Shown piece after piece: positions 23,039-35,042 of a stretch of DNA of 64,000 bases. The notes beneath the pieces are model-generated. The model was given only the letters and a program-made list of their open reading frames with translations, had not been told where the DNA came from and did not search any database. Origin of the DNA: Icerya purchasi (taxonomy: Eukaryota; Arthropoda; Insecta; Hemiptera; Monophlebidae); NCBI GenBank assembly GCA_039619475.1, contig CM077116.1, positions 152,785,088 to 152,849,087 of the forward strand, written 5' to 3'. The stretch's first letter is position 1. The number at the start of each line of letters is the position of its first letter. Position numbers and translations under genes: made by a program.

Positions 23039-24487
23039 GCGACATCAAACTTATCTCAGTCGATGATCGTCACGATTTGTTGATTTTACTGTTCACCGCA
23101 ATAAAAGTCGAACTTAACTATTCAGTGTCGGTATTACACTGCTATGTGCTATATATTTTGTTGAGGCACCCCGTTAGAACGACGATGACGTGGACTCTTA
23201 CTTCAATAGTAACATTTTACTCGCATAATAAAATACGTGCGAAAGAAGAAATGACCGGTCGGTATAGTTGGCTTTTTCTCGAAAATTTTCATGAACCATT
23301 CTTTTTTCATTTTTTTATTTTTGAACGTATTAACATAGCCAAAAAAAAAAAAAAAAAAAGTAATTCGATCAAAATCTGACATAATAAAGGAAATGAGAGG
23401 AGGAATGATGGAGGAAATGGTAAGACAGAAAGCCAAGGTATTGAATATAAATTAGAACGTTCACTTAAGAGAAAGGTGTATATTCTAGTTTTTCTTTTGG
23501 CCTTCTCAATCAAGGACCTTACCTACAAACAATTAGAAAGGAGAGAAATGGCTGGCTATAGCTATTTAGAAAGAAACAAATAGCAGTAATATCCTGTGTG
23601 AATATAGAAAAGACAGGATATGCAATCAGGAAGATCACAAATTCGAATACAGAGTAGAACGCTTAGAGAATAATAAACACAGATGGACGCCGCAAATAAG
23701 CGCACCTGTTAGATTGGAAAGAACACAATGTGGGAAGGAAGCTAATAAAAAGCGAAAATGCGAAGAAGATAATGTGGAATTCAAAATTGAAATTACGGAA
23801 AACTTCATAAAAAAGTGTTATCAGGTGAGAATGAGAATGACAGCGGAGCGTCGAAGCAAAGGGAACTCATAGAACCGCGGGTAATGGACAACAGACAGAA
23901 AAATGTGATCATCAAACCGAATCTAGAATGAAATATTTTGCAAAGAGGTACAAACTGGTTTCTCAGAAATGCGAAGAAAACGGCTACATTTCAATCTACT
24001 CATGACTGGGAACTTTTAACAAATTTGATAAATTTGAAAATGTAAATCTTTCACCGAATTTTATAGCGAAAATATCTGAAGATTAATATTTCGACTCGCG
24101 AAAAATACATAATAATAGCCAGACTGTTGCAGCTAATTCTTCGAGATTAGTTAACCGGTTTTGTAAAGTAAACGAACAGCGGTTAAAATTAGGTTAGCAA
24201 CGATTAATCTCGAAAAACAGTGTTGCGAGAGGTAAATTTCACTAGCAGCGCCAAACCTGCAACACACCGACAATATCCGCCAAAATGTTACTAAAATAAT
24301 CGCAAATTTTTGATTAAAAAGGGAAAAAAAAAGTTGCCGTTAGAACTATTGAAAAAGGTATAGCGGTAAGTCACCTCTCTCCTAAGCAGAATTTTTATGC
24401 TCAGTATTAGTTGAACTATCGTTAAAATCATTACATCGCTAGAAAGAGAAGGAAAAGCGATTCTACCACACCGGAGGCTGCACATTG

Positions 24488-24488
<1 letters not shown>
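23039..24488. other. Presumed intron, nothing identified
   Basis: An A run at 23341-23359 could be a retroelement tail on the plus strand. The stretch 23400-23980 is purine-rich on the plus strand and may be old retroelement sequence, but I recognise no motif. Confidence 0.35.
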
Positions 24489-24518
<30 letters not shown>

Positions 24519-24520
24519 TT
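24489..24520. repeat. (AT)n microsatellite
   Basis: About 15 AT units. Confidence 0.85.
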
Positions 24521-24939
24521 ACTACATTTCTAAAAGGTCATCGGATAATCGGTCGATTTCGCGAATTTCTGCTCAAGTTCCGTTCACAGATAAGCAAGAA
24601 TAGCATGCTGTTGTTGTCCTTCGCTGCGATTGATGCAACGAACCCCATTTGCGTTACGTAACGCTGTTACGTTATCGTAGGTGAATGTTCCTGCATAACC
24701 ATTAAGGAAATATAAGGTACGCAAAACGAGACAGAAAGAAGCGGTTACGTGATTAGAAACCGTGCTCACGAAATTATTCGTTAACGCGGTGGCGGCCGGA
24801 GAGGGTGGGTAAAAGTTGTGTCGTTCCATTGCTATCGCCAGCGTTACTGCTGACTTTTTTTCGTTTTGTTTAATCGATCTTATGCTAAATTCATTAGAGA
24901 GAAGAGTTATGTGTGCGTGTATCGGTGAAAAAATATTAC

Positions 24940-25199
24940 CTGCGGCGAAACTCCCAACATTTTTAACGACGGTGGAATGTTCAGATCTTTCGGTATCTGT
25001 ATGTGTCCAAAGTCCACAGTGAACGCTTCGCACCATATCCCGAAATGGCCGATGTCGAAGATGGTCAAATCGGCCGGCAGTGTTAGCACTATTGTTTTCT
25101 TATCGTATCTTCTTAGCGGTTCCTCTTTACCGTTTTCATCGGGCACTCGAATACCTTGAGGCGTTGGCTTCGATCCACTGCCTACCCAGAATTTGGCAT
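24940..25199 (-). CDS. Skeletor exon: second DM13 domain, C-terminal part
   Basis: The exon has acceptor CGTTGCAG before 25199 and donor GTAATA after 24940. It starts with two bases of a split codon (G|AT, Asp) and ends in phase 0 with Pro-Gln. It contains 86 full codons. The product reads DAKFWVGSGSKPTPQGIRVP, DENGKEEPLRRY, TIVLTLPADLTIFDIGHFGI, WCEAFTVDFGHIQIPKDLN and PPSLKMLGVSPQ. This is the second half of a DM13 domain, with the hallmark Cys in IWCEAF and the VDFGHIQIP end. The sequence corresponds closely to insect Skeletor, a secreted or spindle-matrix-associated DM13/DOMON protein related to Knickkopf. In the family a DOMON domain follows immediately; that exon was not found here. Confidence 0.93.
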
Positions 25200-27576
25200 C
25201 TGCAACGAAAATGTCGATAATTTTTTGTCTATTATTTTCTAATAATTTTACAAAATGGTATTTTTTTTTTCTCCTCTTTTTGACTTTAATTAGTAACGCC
25301 GAATTTTCGAACATTCGAAGAATATCTAGAAATTAAATTACAGTTCAGTAGACATATCTGGATAAACAAAGTTTTAGATAGTTCCAAAATATGAATGAGT
25401 GAAAAACTGACGGGGAAAATCAAAAAAAAATTAAGCTTCTGCTGAAGGTTCCTAGTCCTATTATATAAATGTTTAAATACATTTTTCAGCTACACATGAT
25501 TTTTCTCGAATAATTTCTATTTAGATCATCATCGACTGTTAACATTGTATAATTTTAACAGGTTAACAGTTTTTTGTTTTTTTTTTGGCGCTTAATCGGA
25601 AAAAAAAATAACAGAATGAGATTTGTAAAGTTTTCGTGAAATTTGTAATCTAATTGCTCTGTTTAAAAGTCATAATAGATTAATATAACGCCAATTTTAA
25701 CAGGCAGTTGAAATTGCAGGGGAAACGGAATTTCAAATCGGACTTATACACGATCTCCGTCAGGGAAAACAATTGTACCGAAAACAGAGATGGTCAGGAT
25801 ATACAGTGTGCATCTGGAAGAGGTTGGAAGAAAGGAAGGGCAACGAAACGGAGAGATGAATCCGATCTATGACGGCGGGCTTTTTTTTCTAATGTTATTA
25901 CTCACGGAGCGGAAAAATTACGAACTGCGGAATTTCGCGGGTGTCCGAATGAGCTTATAAAATTTCGCAGTAAAGATCCGATGAACATGCCGGAATTATT
26001 CACGGAAGTACTTAATTATTGATAAAAAAATATGCAGTGAAGGTCGGGAATAAGGATTGCGTGGTGAAAAGGAGCTCTTAGTAGCGAAAAACCAGAGGAA
26101 GGAGTACGCGCAAAGGAGATTCTAAAATTTAAATGGCCAAGAGTGTGCGATATATTTTTCTAATTTTATAAATTAAGGGGCGGGATTTATAATTTAAGAA
26201 GTACAATTTGTTGTGGCCAATAGGAAACACGTTCGGAAAGGATTGTGAAATGTTACTCGGAGAATTAGGCGTTTTGAATTACCGTTTCTTAATTAAAGAA
26301 AGAGCTATTAAAGATGTTTTTTTTTTTATTAATCGTAGGGGTTTCAACCGTAATTATTAGAACTGCCTGTGAATATAGAAATAAAATTAGGCCAATGTAG
26401 AAATCACGGTTACGTGTTGGAAGCGATTGTGTTTAGAGCGACCATATTTAAAGCGGACATCTAAAAGGATCAGGAAAGATAATTTCCTGGAAATCTCTGA
26501 TATACTACTACGATGAACTACGATCATATTTTGTTACGGTTCTCTTATAAGTTATATAATTTCTAAATTCGTTATTATTTACTTTAAACACTTGGTATTT
26601 CTATATTAACACATTAATATGTAACGGTATACAATATTATTAATTTAATGGAAAATGTATATAGTTTTTGTTAATGTAAAATTATAATAGATGAGAATGG
26701 GAACGTACTCACTTACAGTTTAATTTTTCTAACAAAACGCACTGTTGTGTAAATGCTCAATATTTTTAGTTAAAAATAAAATATTAATGATTAAACTGAC
26801 TATAGGTACGCTTCTAATCATGTATGTTAATTTCTAGCAGTTTTAACAAAATAACTTTGCCGCTCTATTTCGCATGTATGTAATAATAGTAATAAAAATG
26901 TCTGTAGGTCGTTTTGAACATGCAAGTCGAATATAATAATAGTAATAATAATAATAAAGATCTGATGGTCGCTGTGAACACGACATCAGAAGACACGAGT
27001 ATTTTTTGATTATTGAGTTTTGGAAATTCAAAAAGTGTGTCTCTGTATATTCGGCAGACTGTTACGTGGACATTTGCAATAAATATGGAACGAAAACAAT
27101 AAGTGTAATGCGCAGGAAGCACTGAATGAGAGTTATCTTTTAGAAAATTTTCGATTCGGTTTAATATCTATGAATTTAGCGAGCTAGCTATCGGAGGTAC
27201 GGCGACAGCGCGATTTAGAAATTGTCGCCGCCCCAAGGAAGAATGTTTCAGCCTCGAATGATACGGTGGAAGTGGAAGAAAATTACCGAGTTCTAATTAA
27301 AAATAAGATAAATAAAACGGATCTAGAAAAAAATTCTCTGTTGGAATCGTTAATGAATGAAAATTAATATTTTTTTTTTTTTTTTTGTTACATTAACAGT
27401 TGCATTATTTATTTTGCAAAAACAGAAAAAAAAACATTTCTTCATTTTCTCATATCGCTTCCTTTTTGTTTTCAGCTGATGAGCGTTGTCGGAACTTAAC
27501 ACGCGGTGGGACCCTCTGCGATAACTTTAATGTAACGGCACATGCAAACGCACACCAAGGACACACGTTCCTTTTT

Positions 27577-27578
<2 letters not shown>
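25200..27578. other. Skeletor intron
   Basis: Intron between the exons at 27632 and 25199. AT-rich; contains small AAT/ATT repeats near 26880-26960 and no recognised element or gene. Confidence 0.7.

Positions 27579-27608
<30 letters not shown>
27579..27608. repeat. (CA)n microsatellite
   Basis: About 15 CA units lie only about 24 bp inside the intron from the donor at 27631. The VCVCVC and THTHTH frames over it are not coding. Confidence 0.9.
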
Positions 27609-27611
<3 letters not shown>

Positions 27612-27631
27612 CAAAATGCACAATACATTAC

Positions 27632-27794
27632 CGGGTGCTTCGCCGTCGTACGAAAATGATGGAATTAGAAGAGTTTGAGCATCCACCACCACAACATTGT
27701 CCGATGAGACTGCATGAACGCCATTTAGTTTTCCAATTTTCTGCGGTTTCGGGAAGTCCAAGTTCTTCGGAATTCGAATATCTCCGAAATTCAC
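27632..27794 (-). CDS. Skeletor exon: end of DM13-1 and start of DM13-2
   Basis: The acceptor TGTACACAG precedes 27794 and the donor GTAATG follows 27632. The exon is 163 bp: phase 0 at its start, 54 codons, and one leftover G. The product reads VNFGDIRIPKNLDFPKPQKI, GKLNGVHAVSSDNVVVVDAQ, TLLIPSFSYDGEAP. The VNFGDIRIP segment closes the first DM13 domain; GKLNGVHAVSSDNVVVVDAQ opens the second. The leftover G joins AT of the exon at 25199 to give Asp, reconstituting the family's YDGEAPDAKFWVG motif. The open frame continuing across the CA repeat is intron read-through. Confidence 0.93.
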
Positions 27795-27832
27795 CTGTGT
27801 ACATTATAAATAGATTGTCGCTGAAAGATAAA

Positions 27833-28231
27833 TAACTTTTAAACCAACAGAAAATTTCATTATACCGCCATTAGTTTTCTCCGAAAATACCCAATACGCT
27901 TATATACGTACATGTGCGTTTTATACCACGCGCGTACACACAAAAACACACGTTAAACTGTATATATGGTAGATAAGTGTCAGTCTTGTTTTGTTTCTGG
28001 AAGAGATGTTATCAAACGACAACGTACACGCACATATGGAAAACAAATTTAGTTTGTCGTTTTCAAGACGTTTTAAGTCTTCCGACACATTATATCAGCG
28101 AAAATTATTACGCCCACAAGTGTCACTGTGTGATTTTGTAATGGTAGTCCCGAAAAAAATTGTATCAAGTCGTCATTAATTTTTACAATTAACGTGTACT
28201 ACTATTTCGTTTTCTTTTTCTACCGTTATAA
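27833..28231. other. Skeletor intron, no feature
   Basis: AT-rich intron sequence without a recognisable element. Confidence 0.5.
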
Positions 28232-28440
28232 TTGTGGCCGATAAAATGTCATAATTGCGTACATGATAATAATGACAATTGTCGCAGTGCGGATAGTAAA
28301 ATTTTGCAAAATGTACCTAAAATGAAATACTTAGCGGTTACTATTGATAGTAATGTAAACTGGATACATCATATTTCGGTTTTAATAAATAAAGTTCGAC
28401 ACAAGCAATCCCGGCAATTTATAGACTGAGGCCTTTTTGA
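28232..28440 (+). pseudogene. LINE reverse transcriptase thumb fragment
   Basis: The frame reads KILQNVPKMKYLAVTIDSNV followed by NWIHHISVLINKVR. This aligns with the conserved KYLGVTIDSNLNW-HI--L--K-R segment just after the RT active site in non-LTR elements. Nothing else of the element is recognisable around it. It lies inside a Skeletor intron, on the opposite strand to the gene. Confidence 0.6.
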
Positions 28441-28732
28441 TGACTACAAGAATTTTAAGGCAATACCGTAACGCACTGGTATCATAAAAACCCACAGCAA
28501 AAAAGTATCTAAATCGACGGAATTTTAATATAAATTGGATGACCCACTAAACTGAAGTATTTTATACAATTATAAGCTTCATCTTCCCGACTTTCAAATC
28601 CGGAATATAGAGAAGATAACCAGAGCCTCGGTCAAGATTACAGGGTCGCTCTCTTTCAGGTGTGATCGCTTAGGCGCGATCTTTTGGGCGTAGATTCGTT
28701 CGATACCGTGCGGTAGCGAACAAGGGTTTTTA

Positions 28733-28735
<3 letters not shown>

Positions 28736-28767
<32 letters not shown>

Positions 28768-28794
28768 GCCCGGCTTTAATTAACTATCAAGCCA
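28736..28794 (-). mobile_element. Very short LINE tail insertion with target duplication
   Basis: A T run (28736-28764) followed by ATGGCCCGGCTTTAATTAAC and TATCAAGCCA gives, on the minus strand, the last ~30 bp of the LINE tail seen at 19.0 and 39.1 kb plus its poly(A). Identical TTTACTC repeats flank it (28729-28735 and 28795-28801), as expected for target-primed reverse transcription that stopped almost at once. Confidence 0.75.
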
Positions 28795-28801
28795 TTTACT
28801 C

Positions 28802-29319
28802 TTAATTTATAATATCGTATATATTTCTCGCCTAGCAGTAACATGTTTTTAAAAATTTTTATGCCTCTCGAAAATCGACTCAGAATATAGCGGCGTTGTA
28901 TTTGACAAGTACTCGAAGAGGGAACGACTACTCAGTTTTCGAGGTTTCTAAATACGTATGAGCGGTTGCAACGAAGCATGTTGGGTTCTCGATTTTAATG
29001 AACATTTGTTTATTTGTAATTTAAAATTATTTAAGGCCACGAGGTCGAGATTTGTTTTGTTCCGGAACCTGCTCCTAGGTTTATCTAATCCGAAATAATT
29101 AGAGTACCAGAAGACTACCGAACCTCCGATAATTTCTTCAAATCCGTTAAATTCTTAGGTATATTGTGAACCTTAACGAACTATGGTACCCTATCAAGAG
29201 AACGGCACTTACTTTACTTTTCTTATACAACAAATACGATGTTTAATAATATATTAATTTTAAGAGAGTTTAAAATGCACTTTTAAACTAGTTGAAAAAA
29301 AAGAAAACGAAATTGAGGA
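28802..29319. other. Skeletor intron, no feature
   Basis: AT-rich sequence between two insertions. Confidence 0.4.
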
Positions 29320-29327
29320 ATACTATA

Positions 29328-29624
29328 CATGGGCGTCGCCAGCGGGGGGCAGGGAGGGGCAGCTGCCCCCCCCCCTTGGAGCATTGAAACTTTTTAATCA
29401 ATTGGCATTGATGAGTATTCATAGACGCGTAATCATGGACAATTTGGAAAACGTATGTTTTAATTGAGATTTTATTCTTGTTTAATAAAATATTAAGCCT
29501 TTACAACTTATAAATTCTATTTTTCCTATAACTCATATCCTCTTTCTATCACCTTGACCCCCCCCCCCAGGCGACTGGCAACTCATCTTGCCCCGCTCTG
29601 GCTCATCGGCTGGCGACGCCCTTG
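29328..29624. mobile_element. hAT-type MITE with exact 8-bp target duplication
   Basis: The ends are CATGGGCGTCGCCAGC on the left and, read inward from the right, CAAGGGCGTCGCCAGC. The direct repeat ATACTATA flanks the element on both sides (29320-29327 and 29625-29632). An 8-bp duplication with short TIRs starting CA-GGGCG is the hallmark of the hAT superfamily. The interior is 297 bp including TIRs, with GC-rich C/G homopolymer stretches next to both ends, and is non-coding. The element would depend on a transposase from elsewhere. Confidence 0.88.
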
Positions 29625-29632
29625 ATACTATA

Positions 29633-32600
29633 TATATATATACATATATATATTTGCATTCCCGGGATCTTTTGAATCGGTTCTCGACGATGGTATGTAT
29701 GCGAGAAAATAGAAGAGATAATAAGCTGTGAGAAATTATAGACTAAGAGTTATACGTGTGCTTCAGAGATATTGTAAGCCGGAATAGTTTACGGAACAGT
29801 CGTAATGGCTTCGTGTGTTTTCGATAAATCCCCTACTACGACATATCGTAATTTACCGCCTTTTTGATTTAACATTTATACATTAAATACTAGACGCCTT
29901 ATTTGTTTTTTGGGTTAAAGGAAACAAATAGGCGGGCCTATCTTTTCAACATAATACACCCGCGAGTAATGACGGCAGTGACCGGAAGCTGTGCGCCCAT
30001 TATAAAAGAAAATTAAACGAGCTGTTCAGGTGTTGAAACAAAACGTTAGCGGAACTCGGAATGCTATCCTCTTGTGCTGCACTTGTCAGTTTACTCGGAA
30101 AACAGATGTTTATTTCGCAACCGACGGTGTTGCCTAAGAAATTCCGAATAAGTTTCGTAGATTTTCGTAATTCAGACCGATTCGCAAGAAGTTCTCTCTA
30201 CACTTTGCAGCTACAATTCACCAAGTCTAATATGACTCGGGAAGCGAAGGAATTTGTTCTTTGAATATACAGGAGTCACGGACTGCGTATTAGTTCTAGT
30301 GAGGGTGGTATCAATCGATAAAGGAATTATCCGGAATAATGGTCCGAGCGACATATATTAGTCTATCTGCAAAGAGTTTGAGATGTTCGTGGCAGGACCG
30401 TATTCTGAAAGAAACTTCTACCTTTTACCGCGTAATATCTGAAATATATTTACGGTTATATTTTGACAATTTCCAGACGTGTACTATGGCCTTCTGGAAT
30501 GCATAGTGTTGGTAAAAAATTTGACCATGAGCACCGTACGGACTTGGTTTTTACAGTCGGTACTTTGTCGAAGCAGTTGCAGTTCGGTATTTATCCGTTG
30601 TTCCGTGATATTAAGCAATAGTCAGTACTTGCAGCAGTTTTTGTTTATATGGTATCATTCTGTTTTCTGAATATGTTGCACAAAGCGCTCCCAAATAAAA
30701 CATACTGGAAAGGAGGAATATCAAAGAGTAGAGTTAATCGGTAGCTCCGCGGGTTTTCTTTCTATCCCCGGCATGTAATGGTAAAGGTTCTTAAAAAATG
30801 TGTATTAACGTAAGGGGAAAAAAGATTACTCTACAGGTTATTTACCTAGATGTAGCAGACATTTTTCTGAACACTGAGAAGATGTTAACTATCTGACTTT
30901 CATATATGCGCTATATGCAGAGTAACAGAGAAAACTTTCCCATTTCGAAAATGTTAATAACTCGCCACGAATGTGCTGTAGAATGCGAGAGAACAAAAGA
31001 AAAAAATAAGTGTTGGACAAACACGATTTCCGAAATAATACGGGTAGGCGACTTTTTCACTATTCAGCGAAGGTATGTGTAGCAGTGTTGTTGAAGCGTA
31101 TTTTGAACTTTTTCGGCCTGTTGTGGTCTACACTCACAACCAGTTGTTCGCCCGAAAGTAATCATGACATAGTTTCGAAGGTGACTTTTACTGGCAGCTC
31201 AAACTTACTTTTACAAATCGGCTATAAACCTCTGCGAAACAATGAAAAAATCGAACGGAAATATTTATTATTCTAACGGGAACATTTAGATGTTAGAAAT
31301 AATTGTTTGACTTAAAGAGCGATTCAAAGGACTGGCAGGTTTAAATGACTTTTTTTTCGTTGAAACTTTCAATTGAAGTTATAAGGTATCGTAATCTATC
31401 AAATTACCAGTCCGTTCAGTACTTGCATATGATCCATTTGAACAATTTCCTTAGACTCTTTGCATTAAAACTCCAATAATGATACTACATAATCTCATAC
31501 ATTTTCTAAAAATCGTTATGAAAGCTGCGATATTTACGAAGTATGGTAGAGGAATGTATTTTTAAAGTTCACATCGTATTGATTTTGTCGGTCTACCGAT
31601 ATTAAAACGACTGATTTAATAGTTCCATCGGAGAAAACGGTCTTACAATGGAGAGGGTCCGTAATTTCCGGCGTGAAAATGAAAATAGCAGCTCGGAAAT
31701 AATGATATATTGCGTGGTACGACAAATTTATCGCCGGACTTTTCTGGTTTAGTCTTAATGTGTGTGTTTATTTTTTGTTTTTTTTTTTGCTCGGATGATG
31801 AATAGAACTGCGCTATTCGGAACGTTAGCTGCGAATAATTGTGTTGTGGATTTTACCGAAATTAGACACTAATAGCGAATATAGAAAGGCACAAAAACTT
31901 TTTAAGTGACTCGACGAAATCTGTTTTGCTATGATAAAAAATGGAAGTGACCAGTATGAACTTGAGGAATAATTGTTTCTTTTGTGGCCAGTTGTTTTGT
32001 AGCTTGTTCCTCTACTGGTCTGGTTATTCTTCGGTCGGTGGAGAAAATATATAAAAACTTTCTACGAATAAAGTCCATTAAAAAAATAATGATAATAATT
32101 CAAACAACTGTAAAAAACAATAGTACATTGAAATCAGATTATTTTTTACTTTTACTGCTTTGATGCGTTTTTTTTTTTGTTTTTTTTTTTTGTACTCTTA
32201 AACAAACAACTGTACATTATAGTTATTCTAATTTTTGTTCACATTATTGTCACTCTGATGCCTTTTTTTTTTTTACCGTAACGAAGTTGCCATAAATATA
32301 TACATATGTATATACATAAAATAAAATAGTTTTTCACGATACCAGTTTTTCGTTGTTAAGCAACCACGCTACCAACGGTCAACGAATGCAAACGACAAAC
32401 TATTATCGTCATCATGACTAGCGTCGCTTCGAGCGAACAGACAGTTCCGTAGTAATAACATTTCGGGAATTTAATTACTGCCTAGTTAAAAGGACAGTAC
32501 TGTTATGATAGGATTTCATTTTTTTGTTAAATGTTTTTTATTTATTTGAGCCAGAATGTCGATCAATTTTAAAATCGTTTTTATTATTATATACATGTAT

Positions 32601-33373
32601 GTGTGTATCTTTTAATTTGACCGAGTTTGAAATTTTTAATTTTTTTTTGATTGTTGCGCGCGTTTTTCAATTTAATTTTTTGTTTAAATGTAATTTTTTG
32701 TTTGCTTTCGATTGCTTATTGTTTTGATCAAATTTCGGGGGTTGGGGACTCGAGCGTGAATCACAGGGACACAGCCCTTAGTATATATCATCACTGATCA
32801 TTATTCTACTAACTTCTTCCCGTTCGAAAATGACGTACACCAATATCGGTCTAAATTTCTCTTTTTCCGGCTAATTGTATTATTTGTGCCATTTTTCTTC
32901 TGTTAAAGCTGGCCGTCGTCATCATCTCCAGTTTTCTTTTTTCTCGCGCCTTTTTTCCTTGCACTTTCTTTTGAACAGCAAGCGTAACTTATTTTTTCTA
33001 CTAGGTATTTCCTTCTCCTTTTTTTTAATGTCTTCGACAATGTGTTCATCTTTTCTCTTTTAAACTCCTTTTTAGTGTACTTCTTTGTATATTTGTTAAT
33101 TTTGCGGTCCTCAGTACTTACCACGTTCTTCCGAGATCGTTCACAGTTCAGAAACATACAGCCTTTTAGTGCTTTCTGCGTTTAACGTTCACGTTTCTGC
33201 TTCATATTGCAGAACGAACGCGGCGTAGCACAGATTTACCAGTTCTAGATTATTACAAATTCCTGTTTAACTATTCCGACACGGGTTTTAATTTTTTTTC
33301 CTATCCCGGCCGTCGCTTATAAACAGTGTGCGCCTAAAGATCGAATGATTATGTAATCCTTTTTATACGTTCC
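29633..33373. other. Skeletor intron, no gene recognised
   Basis: About 3.7 kb of AT-rich DNA with T runs near 32170-32210 and 32262. Short frames at 30061, 30479 and 31010 have no recognisable similarity, and no element ends were found. Confidence 0.4.
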
Positions 33374-34061
33374 TTGATCCGTGACCTCTTTCTTTTTTGT
33401 GCAATCCAGGTTAATTTCCTTTGGATCCCTAGCCATTCCGGAATAGAAGGAAATGACTCAGTTGACTTATTAGCTCGGCGAGCTTCTTCTTCCGGCAGGT
33501 TCCTTACTACTTTTCCATCCATCAATATTAAGTTTCTGTCCTCTGCAGCGCACAACCAATTATGGTTTAACTCCTACTACTCCTCATTCTCAAACCCGGA
33601 TTCTTTTTACTTGTCCATCCAGCCTTCTCTTCCTTTTTGTTCCTGGTTTCTTGACTTCCCTTTTATGCGTCGCTCCGGCATCTCGGCAATATGCCGCCTC
33701 CGCTTTGGGCACAGCTGGCTTCCCTCGTCGCTTTTCCGATTCTCTCTCGCGGCATCTCCGTATTGTCCTTTACATTCTCCTAACAGTCAACATGTATGTA
33801 ATCCTGATCACATGATGTTCGAATGTTCATCTCTTTCATCTGAACAATCTTCCTTTTACTCCTCTCTCTTATCAAACAATGTTCCTACTCCCTATTGTGC
33901 TGCATTTATTCTTTCCCTTCCTTCTCCTTCTGTCATCCAGGCGCTTGACACATTCTTGTTGAATGTTTCACGCCGCATAAAAATCTGATTTTTTCTTTAT
34001 TCCTATTTCTTGGGCTAATGTCCTCGCTGACGAACCCTTAGAAAAAAAAAAAAAAAAAAAA
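33374..34061 (+). pseudogene. RNase H-bearing LINE, C-terminal part with poly(A)
   Basis: An open frame of about 204 codons (33374-33988) begins inside RNase H with VNFLWIPSHSGIEGNDSVDL and LARRA. It continues through a WFNSYYSSF linker and ICRLRFGHSWLPSSLFRFSL, and ends with the zinc-like CNPDHMMFECSSL and a SRRIKI terminus. A ~50 bp 3' UTR ends GACGAACCCTTAG followed by 20 A residues (34042-34061). The RT, the first RNase H Asp and everything 5' are missing, so it is a truncated retrocopy. The frame itself is undamaged, which suggests a fairly recent insertion. Related copies: 41.9-44.3, 44.6-45.2 and 61.7-62.6 kb. Confidence 0.82.
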
Positions 34062-34798
34062 GATCGAAATTCATTCGCTGTCTCTACTATTTCGTTTCCG
34101 ATTTTTTTTTTAGTTTGAGATAACCGCATTATTAGATGACCTTGTAAATTGCATTTTTTCAACGTTTATTTTCAAGCCGTGTCTTTCCCTTACTTTGGGG
34201 ATGTACAAAATCTGCCAACTGACCGGTTATTCGGCATAGATAAAACAATGTTACTTGCGCAATAACCAATATAGAATGTTAACGGAGAAAGGAGGATCTG
34301 CGAGCAGATTTAAATTTGAAGCGGACAGATAAGATTATCGTGACTTCGCAGCCAAGCACGAGAAGCAGCTCGCATCGACATCTGAATGCTGAGGAAATCC
34401 AGCTACTCGAGTAATTGTCAGATGTTAGACATCTTATAATGGCTGACAATTTAGTTGCGTAAATAATGTTTATCGGTACAAACAGTAGAAATTAGTAGAT
34501 ATTGATTACTGAAATATGAATTTAAGATTTGAATACTCACTGATAAAAAAAATAATGTATTAAGTTTCTATTTAAACTTTTTTGTTTTCCCTATTTAGGA
34601 TTTCCAAAAAAAAATGGTTTACATACTTTGCGTAGACTTTAGATGACTAGTAAATTACGGTTTAATCTTTCATAAGATTAGTTTATAAGCAAATGCGCTA
34701 GCTCCAATTTCAGTTTTCATTTAATCTGATAAAAGTAGAATCATTAAGAAATATGTGTGTTCTCGTTAAGTACGTCTTGCACCATCACCAAACTAATA
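34062..34798. other. Skeletor intron, no feature
   Basis: AT-rich intron sequence. Confidence 0.4.
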
Positions 34799-34824
34799 AT
34801 ATATATATATATATATATATATAT
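34799..34824. repeat. (AT)n microsatellite
   Basis: About 13 AT units, some 55 bp downstream of the Skeletor exon donor on the minus strand. Confidence 0.85.
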
Positions 34825-34878
34825 GTATAATACTAGCGAATATTTTAATATATTCTCTTTAAAATTAAAATATCTTAC

Positions 34879-34987
34879 GGAAAATTCATCACACCAAACG
34901 TAGAACCACTTGATGTTGCTAACAGTTTTTCCTTCCGGTAACGTTAGTGTTATATGTTGTTTTCTGTATCGTTTGAGCGGATTTAAT
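34879..34987 (-). CDS. Skeletor exon: central part of DM13-1
   Basis: The acceptor GAATGTTCTAG precedes 34987 and the donor GTAAG follows 34879. The exon is 109 bp: one base of a split Gly codon plus 36 codons, ending in phase 0. The product reads LNPLKRYRKQHITLTLPEGK and TVSNIKWFYVWCDEFS. The KRYRK...TLTLPEGKT...IKWF.VWCDEF pattern is the middle of a DM13 domain, with its hallmark Cys. It joins GG from the exon at 38143 upstream and VNFGDIRIP from the exon at 27794 downstream. The exon is too short for ordinary ORF finding and was located by motif. Confidence 0.92.
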
Positions 34988-35042
34988 CTAGAACATTCGT
35001 CACAAAATAACGTTATCTACATAATGACTAATTCAATTTTTG

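Noticed and set aside
24584..25036. 150-codon minus-strand frame overlapping a Skeletor exon
   Set aside because: It overlaps the end of the DM13 exon in a different frame, has no recognisable motifs, and runs mostly through intron.
27450..27678. Coding read-through over the (CA)n repeat next to the 27632-27794 exon
   Set aside because: A clear donor (GTAATG) at 27631 ends the exon, and the phase fits the next exon. The VCVCVC part is microsatellite.
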